Source: Fragum whitleyi
Lineage: Eukaryota; Mollusca; Bivalvia; Cardiida; Cardiidae
Assembly (NCBI GenBank): GCA_948146395.1
Contig: OX411558.1
Span: forward strand, 37,522,850-37,586,849
Direction: 5' to 3'
DNA: 64,000 nt
Shown one piece after another: positions 54,791-64,000 of this stretch. The notes under the pieces are model-generated. The model saw only the letters and a program-made list of their open reading frames with translations. It did not search any database and had not been told where the DNA came from. Every line of letters starts with the position of its first letter. Within the stretch, counting starts at the first letter, position 1. Made by a program: the position numbers and the translations under genes.

Positions 54791-54953
54791 TGAATAACTT
54801 TTTACGCCACTAAACATTTTTTCAGACATATTGCGACGGCTTGAGCACCTAACAATAGATTCCTTGTATTTCTTCACACCAAAACTACCACCACACCCTT
54901 TCCTATCCTCCAGCTTCTGTTCCACATAGGTCTACGATTATCACCCATTGTTG
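54791..54953 (-). mobile_element. SINE tail and body, head lost
   Basis: 'ataactttttacgccactaa', 'ttttttcagacatattgcga', 'aacaatagattccttgtatt', 'tcctccagcttctgttccac', 'taggtctacgattatcaccc'. It breaks off before the tRNA head. Confidence 0.78.
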
Positions 54954-55090
54954 GTAGAATTTTCACAGTAAACAGCTTTGTTTTAATTGGGTAGGCTATT
55001 TAAAAAATTATCTATAGACTTTATCCAAAATGAGTAGTAAATTACGACTCTTCTTTTCTAAAAGTTTGTAAAGTAATAAGGAAATGTATA

Positions 55091-55346
55091 TGTGACCCGT
55101 TACGCAAAAAGGAATCATCTCTGTAAAATAAATATTCCAAAAGAGATTGGGTCCAGCATAGGTCAACTAGAGGTCGCATTTCAAAAATTCTTTCACGGGA
55201 AGGTAGATTGACCATTCTAGATTAAGAAAATAAGCAACGTGCGAAAAGTTTCGACCCAAGTCAGTCTGCACAATCAGCGTAGTCTGACTAGGATCGATAC
55301 TTTTTATGAACTACTCAGATGGTCCCTTTTCGCATGACGGGTCACA
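55091..55346. mobile_element. MITE, 'TGTGACCCGTCATGCGAAAAGG' family, complete
   Basis: The left end 'tgtgacccgttacgcaaaaa' (then 'gga') and right end 'ccttttcgcatgacgggtca' (then 'ca') are terminal inverted repeats. The interior has an inverted pair 'aagtcagtctgcaca'/'gcgtagtctgactagg'. It is the best copy of the family also seen at 7,099, 20,050 and 59,041. Confidence 0.85.
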
Positions 55347-55711
55347 TTATCTTAAACTGGCTACCATCGACCATTGTAATGAGAACGCTAAATATATCTA
55401 TTCTGCTCCATAAAAATGATAGGAAGTGAAAGGATGCCTATTCAATTATTCGTAGTTTAATTGTATATTCATTCGGTGAATTTTTTTAGAAAAAAGTGAG
55501 TCGGAACCTAAACCATTTACTGTAAACAACTTGTAAACAGTGCTTGGCGACGCCTCTTGCCGCATTTGATATATAGAGAACAAGAAAATTTCGTATCCAA
55601 AACTGGCTGCCATCTGCTATTAAATTAGTCATGATCTTCAAAAGTATTATAACAGATAGAAGCGGTTACCAGAATTCAAACCGGTCATATCTTGCTGCAA
55701 ATACAGATAAC

Positions 55712-56115
55712 AACATCGTGAAATTGACAAGAGGAATGATTTGGGAATGATTTAGGAATGAAATTGAATGAGTGTGTGGAGCGAGTTTTGAGTGAATTTA
55801 ATGGGAGGTAATTCTGTATCGTGAATTTTCAATATTTATTACCTCCCTTTAATAAAAATACATAAATATACTACAAATAGCTTTCTTTTTCCTCAAGATC
55901 TAATCTGACGCTTACAATTTCAATTAAATCAGTCAAATTCCGATTTCTTCCCAGCTTTCTTTTTTATTTTGAACGAAGCTTTTGTTTATATGTATTTCAT
56001 TGAGTTTGGAGCTTTTATGAATGGTTTGAGTGAGTGTTTCGAATGAATGAATAGAGTGCTGAGAGAGCGAATGGGAATGTTTTTGATTGAGATAAATGTC
56101 AATTTCTTGATGTAA
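55712..56115 (+). mobile_element. MITE, 'AACATCG' family, near full length
   Basis: The left end is 'aacatcgtgaaattgacaag'. The interior has 'gaatttaatgggaggtaatt', 'tattacctccctttaataaa' and 'tttgagtgagtgtttcgaat', and the right end is 'gtcaatttcttgatgtaac'. An AT dinucleotide run follows at ~56,149. Confidence 0.82.
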
Positions 56116-56500
56116 CTAACTGTATTAGGAAAAGGACGAAAGGGAATATATATATATATAGTGCATCTAATGTTATTTTATTTTTTTAAGGTTGCAATCT
56201 AGCAAACCACTCGGAATGACATTAGGGATCCCCAAATATCACCAGTTAACACCTCGATTCTCCCTATCACTGTCTGACAGCCCTTAGCCCTTGACACAGG
56301 GACTATAAAGCCATTATATTTTGTTTAAAATCGGTTCTGTTCAGTATCGAGATTTAATGCCAAGTAGTTCTAATCTTAACAAATATTGGGAAAAGAGAAG
56401 AGATCGCTTGTCCCCTTTCTTAAATATTTTGTACAAAAAAAAGAATAGTTTCTTTTCGAATTGCTCCAGCTTTTCATTCATGTAGACAACTGTTTTTAAT

Positions 56501-56531
56501 GAAGAAAATGCTGGAGTTCAGCATTTTCTTC
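56501..56531. other. Perfect 13-bp hairpin
   Basis: GAAGAAAATGCTG, loop gagtt, CAGCATTTTCTTC. It continues imperfectly into flanking A/T. It resembles the hairpin at 59,213-59,263 only in composition. Confidence 0.7.
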
Positions 56532-56932
56532 TTTAAAAAAATGTTTCCACAAAATTGATTGATTTTCTTTTTTGGTGGCATGATACAAGTAGAAAATCGT
56601 CTTTTACTTGTCCGGGGACAAGTGTAGAAATTTTATAGCCACATCCCTGGTTTAATATTGTTTCTCACGCCAGTAGAACAGCCAACAGCACGCGTTACTT
56701 TTCACAATTCAATTTTTCTGCTTATAATTGATCATTATTCAACACACTTTGAAAGATGGACTGGTTTAGATACCTCAATAGTTTGCTTTTTTGCTATTTG
56801 TCCGAATGGAAAATTGAAATTATGCTAGATAAGAGTATATAGGCAAAATGATCACTCATGCTGAATTGGGTCTATTTTGTTCACTTTGTTTGTTTTTATG
56901 ATATTATACTGTATCCATCGTATTTATACAAG

Positions 56933-57041
56933 AATAATTGCAATCCAATAAAATAAAGTACTTTGATTGGTTTAAATCGCATCACGTGGGGAAACCCATT
57001 GCACTTTATATCTGTATAAAATGCAATAGGTCTTTCGGGAA
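56933..57041 (+). repeat. Dispersed repeat (partner of intron 2 copy)
   Basis: Matches 44,609-44,720. It is followed downstream by the large palindrome at 57,258, which the intron copy lacks. Confidence 0.65.
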
Positions 57042-57257
57042 ACCCCCGAAATTCGATCTGCAAATCCTATGTTGTAGGAACTCGAATTAACATAGTTCCC
57101 GATCATCAACACAACATTGCCATTCAATCTATTGAAAATTAATATGTTTTCGAAATAATCTATGATTACAAGCATGCAATTCTGATTCTGAGCCGACCTA
57201 AACTTAGAAAACAGCGAGTATAATAATAGTTTCATCGATCTAAAGGATTGCAATTAT

Positions 57258-57415
57258 AAGGGATGAGTGTCTTTTTCACTGCGTTCATTGGGTATAAAGT
57301 GCAATTGCATTAGCACATGGCTTAACCATAACGCCCTACGGGCGTTATTTGCCATGTGCTAAGGCAATTGCACTTTATACCCCAATAAACGCAGTGAAAA
57401 AGACACTCATCCCTT
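57258..57415. mobile_element. 158-bp near-perfect palindrome
   Basis: Arms of ~75 bp (AAGGGATGAGTGTCTTTTTC ... to TAACGCCC) are almost identical. The centre is CCCTACGGGCG. Differences are a few single bases. It is non-coding and would form an extended hairpin RNA if transcribed. Confidence 0.88.
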
Positions 57416-57610
57416 TACTAAATATTTGTCAATATTGCTAATTATTGCTCACTGTTGCTATTTGTACACATTTTGCCACATGGGTCGATGCCTTCTGGAA
57501 TGTTATTAAATAAATTTTGAAACTTGAAAACTTATCTTTTAGCTTATCGTCTCAAATAATAACCTTCATAACAAATTATAAATTAAACATTTTCGGTGGT
57601 TTAATTTGTT

Positions 57611-57853
57611 TGAATTCGGTTTTGCACCGCTTTCAACTATTTTTCAGTTATATTGCGGCTGGAGCACATAATAATGGATTCCTTGGATTTCTCATAACAT
57701 AACTACCATTACTTCATTTCCTAGTCTCCAGATTTCTGTCCCAGAAACCTACGATTATCAACCCATTGATGGGAGACAAAAAGTCGGAAAGAATGAGTGC
57801 CGACGTCGGGAATCGAATACGCGACCTTTTAAGTGATAGTACGACGCGCGGCT
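57611..57853 (-). mobile_element. SINE, nearly complete
   Basis: Tail 'ggttttgcaccgctttcaac', body 'tggagcacataataatggat', 'tacgattatcaacccattga', and a decayed head ('gacgtcgggaatcgaatacg') with a partial A-box region. The pol III promoter is damaged. Confidence 0.82.
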
Positions 57854-57859
57854 TCTAGG

Positions 57860-58370
57860 GTGGTAGGTTTTCGCGTGACAAGGCACATAAAAAGATTACG
57901 CCATGTTTCAAGTACAGATACTCTTAACGTGTGTTGTTCGTTATGAAATCCACCCAACCATAAAAATGATGAGACTGGGTAGGGTTTCACATCAAATTCG
58001 CCTGACATCGTTAAATAGTGTGAACAATTTTGGATACTTTTTGTCGACGAATCAGGTAGATCTACACATTATTCATTATTTGTTTATGAAGACAGAGTTA
58101 TACAAAAAAAAAAAAAAAAAAAATAAAAAAAAACGCCACTACATTTTCGTGTTATTAATTTGTGTTCTGGTGTTTTCGTGAAAACCTGAAATATTATACT
58201 TAATTGCCTTAGCATGGTCGTCGGCGTCAGCAGCGTGTTCGCTGCGAGAAAATTCTGAAATTTAGTATTTTTTGTATATTTTTTAAGATTTATCCGGAAC
58301 GAAATTGGAATAAAATCTTCATTTAGAATGGACCAGTTCGACTGTCTACTGAGAAAACCTGAGGTATATA
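57860..58370. other. No gene seen; poly-A tract
   Basis: A poly-A run at 58,104-58,133 could mark a retrocopy, but no retrocopied gene is recognisable upstream of it. Confidence 0.4.
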
Positions 58371-58513
58371 TAATACGTATTTAGTGTTTTGTATGAAAAA
58401 AAAAATCTAACGAGGTTGGGAGAATTGATCATTGTCGAGGCTCTGCCGAGACAATTATCCATTCTCACAACGGAGTTCGATATTGTTTCATACAATACAC
58501 TAAGTACGTATTA
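58371..58513. mobile_element. Compact fold-back MITE
   Basis: The outer arms ATAATACGTATTTAGTG and CACTAAGTACGTATTAT enclose 'gggagaattgatcattgtcg' and 'gacaattatccattctcac'. It shares termini with the 1-kb element at 35,560 but lacks the long inverted cargo. Homology to the right flank continues to ~58,600. Confidence 0.8.
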
Positions 58514-58875
58514 TATTTATCTTATAACCTGTATTTGTCTTGTTTTCGTCGATGTTTCTAACTGAATTAAACTGAACTAAAAATAACCGCATTATATCAT
58601 TGTTCTACAAATAACTATATGACATCATAAAAAATATCATACGGGATGTTATCACACGGCTATTTCTATAGTTATAAGATAATTTACCAGTTCAGTCCTA
58701 ACACGGTAATCGTCTTCGGGAACGTATAGTTGTGATAAAACGTTGGAATTTTGTAATATTTTTTAATATCTTTTTAAATAAATTCGCTTTAATCATGTAA
58801 GATATGTTTTCTTTTAGTTGAGCAATTTTTGTACAAGTTATGCTCTTTTAATGATTTTTTTTATTTGAAATGTAA

Positions 58876-58925
58876 CCCCGCTTTACATTTGTGCTATCGT
58901 GCAAAGCAAGGCAACCTAACAGCCG
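58876..58925. repeat. Core fragment of CCCTGCG fold-back family
   Basis: 'aaccccgctttacatttgtg' / 'atcgtgcaaagcaagg' is the centre of that family's palindrome. The outer arms are gone. Confidence 0.5.
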
Positions 58926-59040
58926 AGAGTTTGCATCCGAATTCGGTGCTCTTGTCTACATTTTGAAAACTAGAGAAGCAAAACGAATTGTAGATTCGAG
59001 AAATATTCAGCCGAATGAAAATAAATAAATAAATAAATAC

Positions 59041-59467
59041 GACCCAGGCGAAAAGAGATCACATAGGTCGTGCGTAAACTGACGCAATGCGCAGGCTGAC
59101 AAGGGTAGAAAATTATTGCACTTGGCTCATTTTCTTAATCTTAAATGTTAACCCTTTCCTGTGTAATCCCTGCCTTTTACGTGCTTGTGATTTTATGATT
59201 AAGAAAACATTGTGAAAAAAGAAGAAATTACTTCTAACAAGCAATTTCTTCTTTTTCCACACTATTTTCTACCACACTGAATGGTTATTTTTCAAATTAA
59301 ATGCACTTCAAATTTTCGTCTGCAAAACCCTTGAATTTGGACAGGCCCAAACTTTTGTAAAACAGGGAAGGGTTAATGATACTTTGCCGTGAATAGTTTT
59401 TGAAATGTGAGCCCAATTGACCTTGTTTTACGGAATTCCTATGTGATCGTTCTAGCATGACGGGTCC
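59041..59467. mobile_element. MITE, 'GACCCG' family, with nested hairpin
   Basis: The left end 'gacccaggcgaaaagagatc' and right end 'gatcgttctagcatgacggg' are imperfect inverted repeats. A hairpin 'aagaagaaattacttctaac'/'gcaatttcttctttttcc' (59,213-59,263) and about 150 bp of extra sequence enlarge it relative to 55,091. Confidence 0.6.
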
Positions 59468-59631
59468 CAAAGAAATTGACTAAGACCCTGATCAAGTTGC
59501 ACGGTTCTTATAGTCTTTCAGGGAAAATACTTTTCGCTCTTCTACCATTGTTTTCCTTTTCCCTCGATGGGTAAATTTTTTACAATTCTCATTCTATGCA
59601 AGGCATATTTCAGTCGAAGACAAAGCTGATG

Positions 59632-59694
59632 AATACAGTATACACAAAGATCATCCTACGCAGACGTGTGGTCTGATCTTAATATACACTGTCT
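59632..59694. repeat. Fold-back element, CATACAGTATA type, copy 2
   Basis: 'aatacagtatacacaaagat', 'cagacgtgtggtctgatctt', 'aatatacactgtct' parallel the stem at 11,744-11,807 but the arms are less complementary. Confidence 0.55.
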
Positions 59695-59763
59695 GTCTAT
59701 GTGTAACTGTGTTTCTTTGCTCTTGCTGACAAAAAACTGTGTTTTTAATTTTTCTTAGTTGTT

Positions 59764-59817
59764 GATTTGAAGGGAGTTTAACCCTATTTTCAGTCATTTA
59801 GCGGCGGCTGGAGAACC
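59764..59817 (-). repeat. SINE tail fragment
   Basis: 'agggagtttaaccctatttt' and 'cagtcatttagcggcggctg' are the reversed SINE tail. Nothing else of the SINE remains. Confidence 0.6.
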
Positions 59818-60126
59818 AATTATTGCCATCTTTGAACAGCCGACTTCAATTCGATGATCGCGGAGGATGGTTTGGTTGGGGCAGGGGTTAAAGAGTAAAA
59901 TCGGTTGAATATGCCTTGCAAAAACCAGTATATAAATCCAACTTGAAGTTTCTCTTGTATAAACGTATATTTTTCAATCATAAACGAGCCTTATAAAATA
60001 TAATGTTACAACGTTACTATGTTTTCAGTATATTTTACACTCAAAACTGAAAAAAGTCACGGATGAAAAGTTTCACTGCGCACAGTATGCGTCTATCATG
60101 TACATAAACTAGGCGTGATAAATATT

Positions 60127-60366
60127 TGAGCCTGTGCGTGAAATTTCCAACAATTTCATGTGTGCGTGATGGAGAGACGTTCAGTGGCCTGTACAATCAC
60201 ACAGAGCTTTAAAATTAATTTTGTGTTAAGAATAGCGATTTTAGGTCAGTAGCCATCTATCGAGCGGATAGTTAAGACTCCGATCAGACTGTGCGACTGC
60301 ACAGCCTGATCTGAGTCTCAACGTTACGCACATGGGAAATTGTTGGAAATGTCACGCACAGGCTCA
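60127..60366. mobile_element. ~240-bp MITE 'GAGCCTGTGCGTGA', copy 3
   Basis: The ends 'tgagcctgtgcgtgaaattt' (then 'ccaacaattt') and 'aaattgttggaaatgtcacg' (then 'cacaggctca'). The interior ends with 'gactgtgcgactgcacagcc'. It is 240 bp. Confidence 0.9.
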
Positions 60367-60406
60367 TTTTCTTTTTCTCCCAAATTATCATTTTATTGAA
60401 AAACAT

Positions 60407-60646
60407 TCGAGCATGTGCGCGACATTTCCAACAATTTGAATGTGCATGCGGTGCAAAATTTTAGCAGCGTTGACGGCCACCTATTATAAATTGTATATTA
60501 CCCGATGGTGTACAAGTACTTTAAGACCTTATCTATCTACTAAAGGCACAGTAAAGACTCTGGGCAGACTGTGCAGATGCACAGGCTGGTCAGAGTCTTT
60601 GCTATGTACTTATATGAAATTGTTGGAAATATCACGCACAGGCTCA
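60407..60646. mobile_element. ~240-bp MITE, copy 4, tandem neighbour of copy 3
   Basis: The ends 'tcgagcatgtgcgcgacatt' and 'aaattgttggaaatatcacg' (then 'cacaggctca'). It is also 240 bp and in the same orientation as copy 3, only 40 bp away. The interior has 'gactgtgcagatgcacaggc'. Confidence 0.88.
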
Positions 60647-60895
60647 TTTTATTTCATGCACCAAATTTTTTTTGTGTAAGGCAAGAATTCTAAAATTCAA
60701 GAAACTCTCTTGTCCAATGTTATTATTTGAAAAGATTGAGAACGTTTAGAAATAACACTTCGATTTGCACCTGAGTTCACATACCATTTCTCAAAGGGGT
60801 ACGCGAACGTTTTTATCCAGAACGCAGGGTCAATTTTGATCCAAATTCGCTCGATGAGTATATAAAAGATATTTGATTGATTGATCGATTGATTG

Positions 60896-61160
60896 AATGG
60901 AGTTTAAAGCCGCTTTCAACATTTTTTCAGTTATATCGCGGCGGCTGGAGCACCTAACAATGGATTCCTGGTATTTCTCTCTCCAGTACAGCCATTACAT
61001 CCTTTTCTAGCCTCCAGCTACTTTCTCACATAGGTGTACGATTATCAACCCATTGGTGAGAGACAAATAGTCCGAAGGAATGAGTGCCGTCGTCGGTGAC
61101 CGAACCCGGGACCTCTAGATTGACAATCCGACGCGCTACCAACTGCGCTATAACGGCGGC
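60896..61160 (-). mobile_element. SINE, full length
   Basis: Tail 'aatggagtttaaagccgctt', 'cagttatatcgcggcggctg', body to 'caacccattggtgagagaca', and a 76-nt head (61,085-61,160) with B-box 'CGGGTTCGGTCACC' and A-box 'GCGCAGTTGGTAGCGCG' on the minus strand. The anticodon loop again reads GTC. A (GATT)n-like run at the tail end (60,878-60,897) is the expected SINE terminus. Confidence 0.92.
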
Positions 61161-61205
61161 CCTAAAAAATATTCGAAGAGACTATGACAAATGGCAACTG
61201 CAATT

Positions 61206-61345
61206 GTTTGATTGTGTGGTCGAATGGGCTTTAACGCCGCTTTTAACAGTTTTAAGTTTTATCGCTGAAGCTGGAGCATTTACCAATGAATTCCTGGTAA
61301 TCCTCGCATCAGTACTAAAATAATAGCCTTTCTGTTCGCCTCCAG
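61206..61345 (-). mobile_element. SINE, head-truncated
   Basis: 'tgggctttaacgccgctttt', 'gaagctggagcatttaccaa', 'tgaattcctggtaatcctcg', 'gttcgcctccagcttt'. It has the same orientation as the full copy 46 bp upstream. Confidence 0.8.
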
Positions 61346-61349
61346 CTTT

Positions 61350-62005
61350 GGAATCTGAAATGGTTAGTAGTCGAATTGATTAGAAAAATCATTTTGGCAG
61401 AAACTTCAATTAATATATAAAAAAACTTAAAAAAAATAAGAAAACAGCATATTTGAGGGGAATTCACGGGTACATCTTTGGTGGGTGGGGTAATTTATGA
61501 AAGTTTATGCTCGTGAGAGAAATTAAGCAATGGTGATGATATTTCATTCAATAATTTGATATCTGACAAGCAATTGTCATCCAGGTGGTGTGACACTTGT
61601 TGGATAAATTTCGAGCAGTTCCGAGAACAAATTTTTAAAATTCCTGTAAAAAGTGCCATTTTTGTGACTTCGCAATTGAGGGTTCCTGTGTTTGACCTTT
61701 TGCTACAGAAAATAAGGACAAAGATGCGACCCCATTTTTCTTTCAGAATACGTCAAATTGGGCCACCATTTATACAGATATACAACATGTATTATTAGAT
61801 GACTTTAAATATCATTTAATCTGGCAAATGCGAGGTGGCCGTTTAGAAGTTCGTTTCTGTTTAGAATTATCATTCTACAAGACTGTCCTTTTTTTGTCAG
61901 TATCATAATGTTCGCCATATAGAGTTGTTTTTTGGGGTTTGTTATTGTATATTTTTGACCTCGAGAGTCTATAACATTTCTGTTGTGATTTGAAATTAAA
62001 CTACA
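61350..62005. other. No gene seen
   Basis: The plus-strand frame at 61,556-61,798 encodes no domain I recognise. I found no repeat-family words. Confidence 0.4.
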
Positions 62006-62229
62006 TGAGCCTGTGCGTGACATTTCCAAAAATTTCACACCTACGGGAGGCACTAACAACAGATTAGACAACAACACAATGGAATAAGAATATGTGCTGA
62101 TCACCTTGGGGGCGATCTATCTAATAGTGCATAGTAAAGGCTCTGGTCAGACTGTGTGGCTGCACAGGCTGGCCAGAAGCTTTGCTTTGCGCACATGTGA
62201 AATTGTTGGAAATGTCACGCACAGGCTCA
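62006..62229. mobile_element. ~240-bp MITE 'GAGCCTGTGCGTGA', copy 5
   Basis: The ends 'tgagcctgtgcgtgacattt' and 'aaatgtcacgcacaggctca' are perfect 20-bp inverted repeats. It is 224 bp, slightly shortened internally. The interior has 'gactgtgtggctgcacaggc'. The perfect ends suggest the youngest copy. Confidence 0.92.
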
Positions 62230-62869
62230 TATCTTAACGAGATATGCGTATAATAAATAGTTGAGAGGGGAAATATATATAAGCCTTTCCTGCTTTCATA
62301 TTGTCAAAATACTATTTACCGTGACATTCTTGAAATCCGCTTTGTACGGCTGTTTTCAAGTTCATGCAAAGTTAGGAATCGTTTATTATATATGATTGTG
62401 TATTTTCGACGCCTCTTAGGCAGGGCTTAGCTCTTTGAAAAAAGTTTGATACAGAATGAAATTCATTTTCAGTCATTTTAAAGTAACAATTCTTAGAACT
62501 CTTAATGTAATTTGACCTTGAAACTATTATTCAACCTTGACTTTGATATCCAATGAAAAGTTCTGCTATAAGCAATACACGTGTGAAATGTAAGAAAAAA
62601 AAGGTTTTGTAGCATTTACTGAGTATTCTATATAAAAGATATTTGCAAGTATAGACACGGATAAGCCAGCGTACCTTGCAGACTGGTCAGAATTATCACT
62701 CTGTGCCCCGTAGACAGAATTTTACTTAGGCGAAGCATTAAACTCAAAATTGATAGCGAGTACTCAACTGTATTCTCATGTCCTTTATTATTTAATATTC
62801 TATGTTTTCGCGTCACACACATCTCCGACCAAAATAGTGTATTTACAGCTTGACCATCCCCGTCATGTA

Positions 62870-63900
62870 AAATTAATGTAAATTTCATAAAAAAAGCATC
62901 AAGTAATCATCATATTCTGTATAATTGATAAGCGTTTAACACAGAAGTATGCCTACTTGGCACCCGCCTTGAAATATATAATAGGCAAAAAAATATTGAG
63001 GTACATGTAGTTGACCCGTAATAGTTCCCCAACATTTCGGAACTCGTGATCTTTCATAAAGTTAACCGAGTTTTCCTAATAAAAATCATTAGGAAACCTC
63101 TGTTAACACTGTTAAAGTTCACTACTTCCGAAACGTTGCGGAACCATTCACTGTTCCTCTACCTTAATTTACATCTTGAATTATTAATCGTATTAATATC
63201 ACTGAAATTTCAGTGTAAGCGTTAAAAGGTTCAATCTTATAATCAGATTCGCTCTTATGGCAAAGATTTCAGGCCATTTGTACCACGGGTCAAATTTTAT
63301 GATTCGGGTTACTTGGTCGAACAACGATGACATGTGAAATTGATTTATTTCATAAAAAAGCATCAAGTAATCATATTTTCGTACCGTAGCTTAGTGTTGA
63401 ACATATCAGTATGCCTACTTGACATTCGCCTTAAAATATTTATCAGGATAATCTTTCTATAAACTAAAATCTACATCTTAAATTATTCATCACGTTAACA
63501 CTAATTAAAGTTTAGTGTAAGCGTTGCATGGTTCAATCTTATTATCAGAATTCGCTCTTATGGCAACGATTTCAGGTCATTTGAACCACGGGTCAAATTT
63601 TATGGTTCGGGTCATTTGGTCGAACAACGATGGCATGTGAAATTGATTTAATTCATAAAAAGCATCAAGTAATCATATTTTTGTATCCTTGCTGAGCGTT
63701 GAACATAGGGGTATGATTACATGACATCCACCTTAAAATATGTTTGGCATATTATTCTATTAACTGAACTTGTATCATTTAAATTTCATAATATCGTTAC
63801 AAATGTCCAAATGTTATAACCAGAATTCGTTTTCACGAGCAGTAATTTCAGTACATTTTTATTCAGCCCACGAGTCAAATTCACGAATTCGGGTTAAAAT
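62870..63900. repeat. Tandem array, ~302-bp unit, split by a MITE
   Basis: The anchor 'gcatcaagtaatcata' occurs at 62,896, 63,360 and 63,662 (spacings 464 and 302). Each unit carries 'gtatgcctacttg', 'gtgtaagcgtt', 'ggttcaatctta' and 'ccacgggtcaaattttatg'. The excess 162 bp in the first interval equals the fold-back MITE at 62,999-63,163. The last unit, from ~63,760, is much more diverged. Confidence 0.85.
62999..63163. mobile_element. Fold-back MITE, 'GGTAGTGGACCCG' family, copy 2
   Basis: 'gttgacccgtaatagttccc', 'gttaaccgagttttcctaat' and their complements end in 'ctctacc'. It is homologous to 11,457-11,613 and nested in the 302-bp array. Confidence 0.85.
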
Positions 63901-63976
63901 ATCTATATAATGTTTTGTTTCTGTATATTTACATTCCGTCACTGTTCGATTGTTCCTGCGGCGCAATTTAACTTAA

Positions 63977-64000
63977 GGTAGTGGACCCGTAATAGTTCCG
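63977..64000. mobile_element. Fold-back MITE copy 3, cut by window edge
   Basis: 'ggtagtggacccgtaatagt' followed by 'tccg' is the exact family start, preceded by 'acttaa'. The element continues beyond the window. Confidence 0.75.

Noticed and set aside
60440..60679. 79-residue frame
   Set aside because: It lies wholly inside a ~240-bp MITE copy.
61084..61323. 79-residue frame with SRLTIRRATN-like start
   Set aside because: It reads through the tRNA-derived head of a minus-strand SINE and into a second SINE.

Overview
This is a eukaryotic, AT-rich, repeat-dense stretch that most resembles a bivalve mollusc genome (a venerid-type clam is my best guess, by inference). The reasons are one intron-split gene with canonical GT/AG sites, many SINEs that pair a tRNA-derived 76-nt head with the mollusc-type tail (ATATAACTGAAA ... 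GCGGCGTTAAACTCC), abundant fold-back MITEs, TIR elements with internal short tandem arrays, and long (CT)n tracts. No prokaryotic gene organisation, rRNA, CRISPR or clearly functional tRNA is visible.

Gene content: the only gene I can support is at 42,585-47,845 (+). It is a four-exon MGAT4-family N-acetylglucosaminyltransferase (glycosyltransferase family 54 type). The last exon carries the whole catalytic domain (IGIPT, YYLQMEDD, LEFSELGFIGK and LFQHIGYHSSL motifs). Three small upstream exons, joined in compatible phases, supply a signal anchor and a short stem, giving a predicted 341-residue protein. Unlike vertebrate MGAT4A/B it has a second hydrophobic segment at its C-terminus. Its introns contain an antisense LINE remnant, a MITE, a tRNA-like fragment and two hairpin elements.

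Everything else is transposon-derived or unassigned. Non-LTR retrotransposon remnants lie at 30.2, 33.9-34.6, 35.0-35.2, 43.0-43.5 and 52.1-53.3 kb, all broken. SINE copies are spread throughout; the best are at 7,956, 41,050 and 60,896. I distinguish several families of short non-autonomous DNA elements by repeated occurrence within the window: a ~240-bp family with GAGCCTGTGCGTGA ends (five copies), a ~370-470-bp family with AACATCGTGAAATTGACA ends (six copies), palindromes beginning CCCTGCGTTCAGG, palindromes beginning GGTAGTGGACCCG, a family with TGACCCGTCATGCGAAAAGG ends, and others.

Four elements or arrays carry regular tandem monomers: 156 bp (13.1 and 48.7 kb), 167-168 bp (21.7-23.0 kb), ~355 bp (24.4-25.6 kb) and ~302 bp (62.9-63.9 kb). 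Two arrays have been split by a MITE whose length accounts for the break in period. A TIR element at 26.6 kb carries six perfect AGGTCA nuclear-receptor half-sites in a strict 13/6 spacing.

No clearly new multi-gene system is visible. The most interesting items are the doubly anchored MGAT4-like protein, the AGGTCA-bearing MITE, the nested repeat arrays, and an ~1-kb near-perfect inverted repeat at 35.6-36.5 kb. All family assignments come from reading the sequence without any database search.
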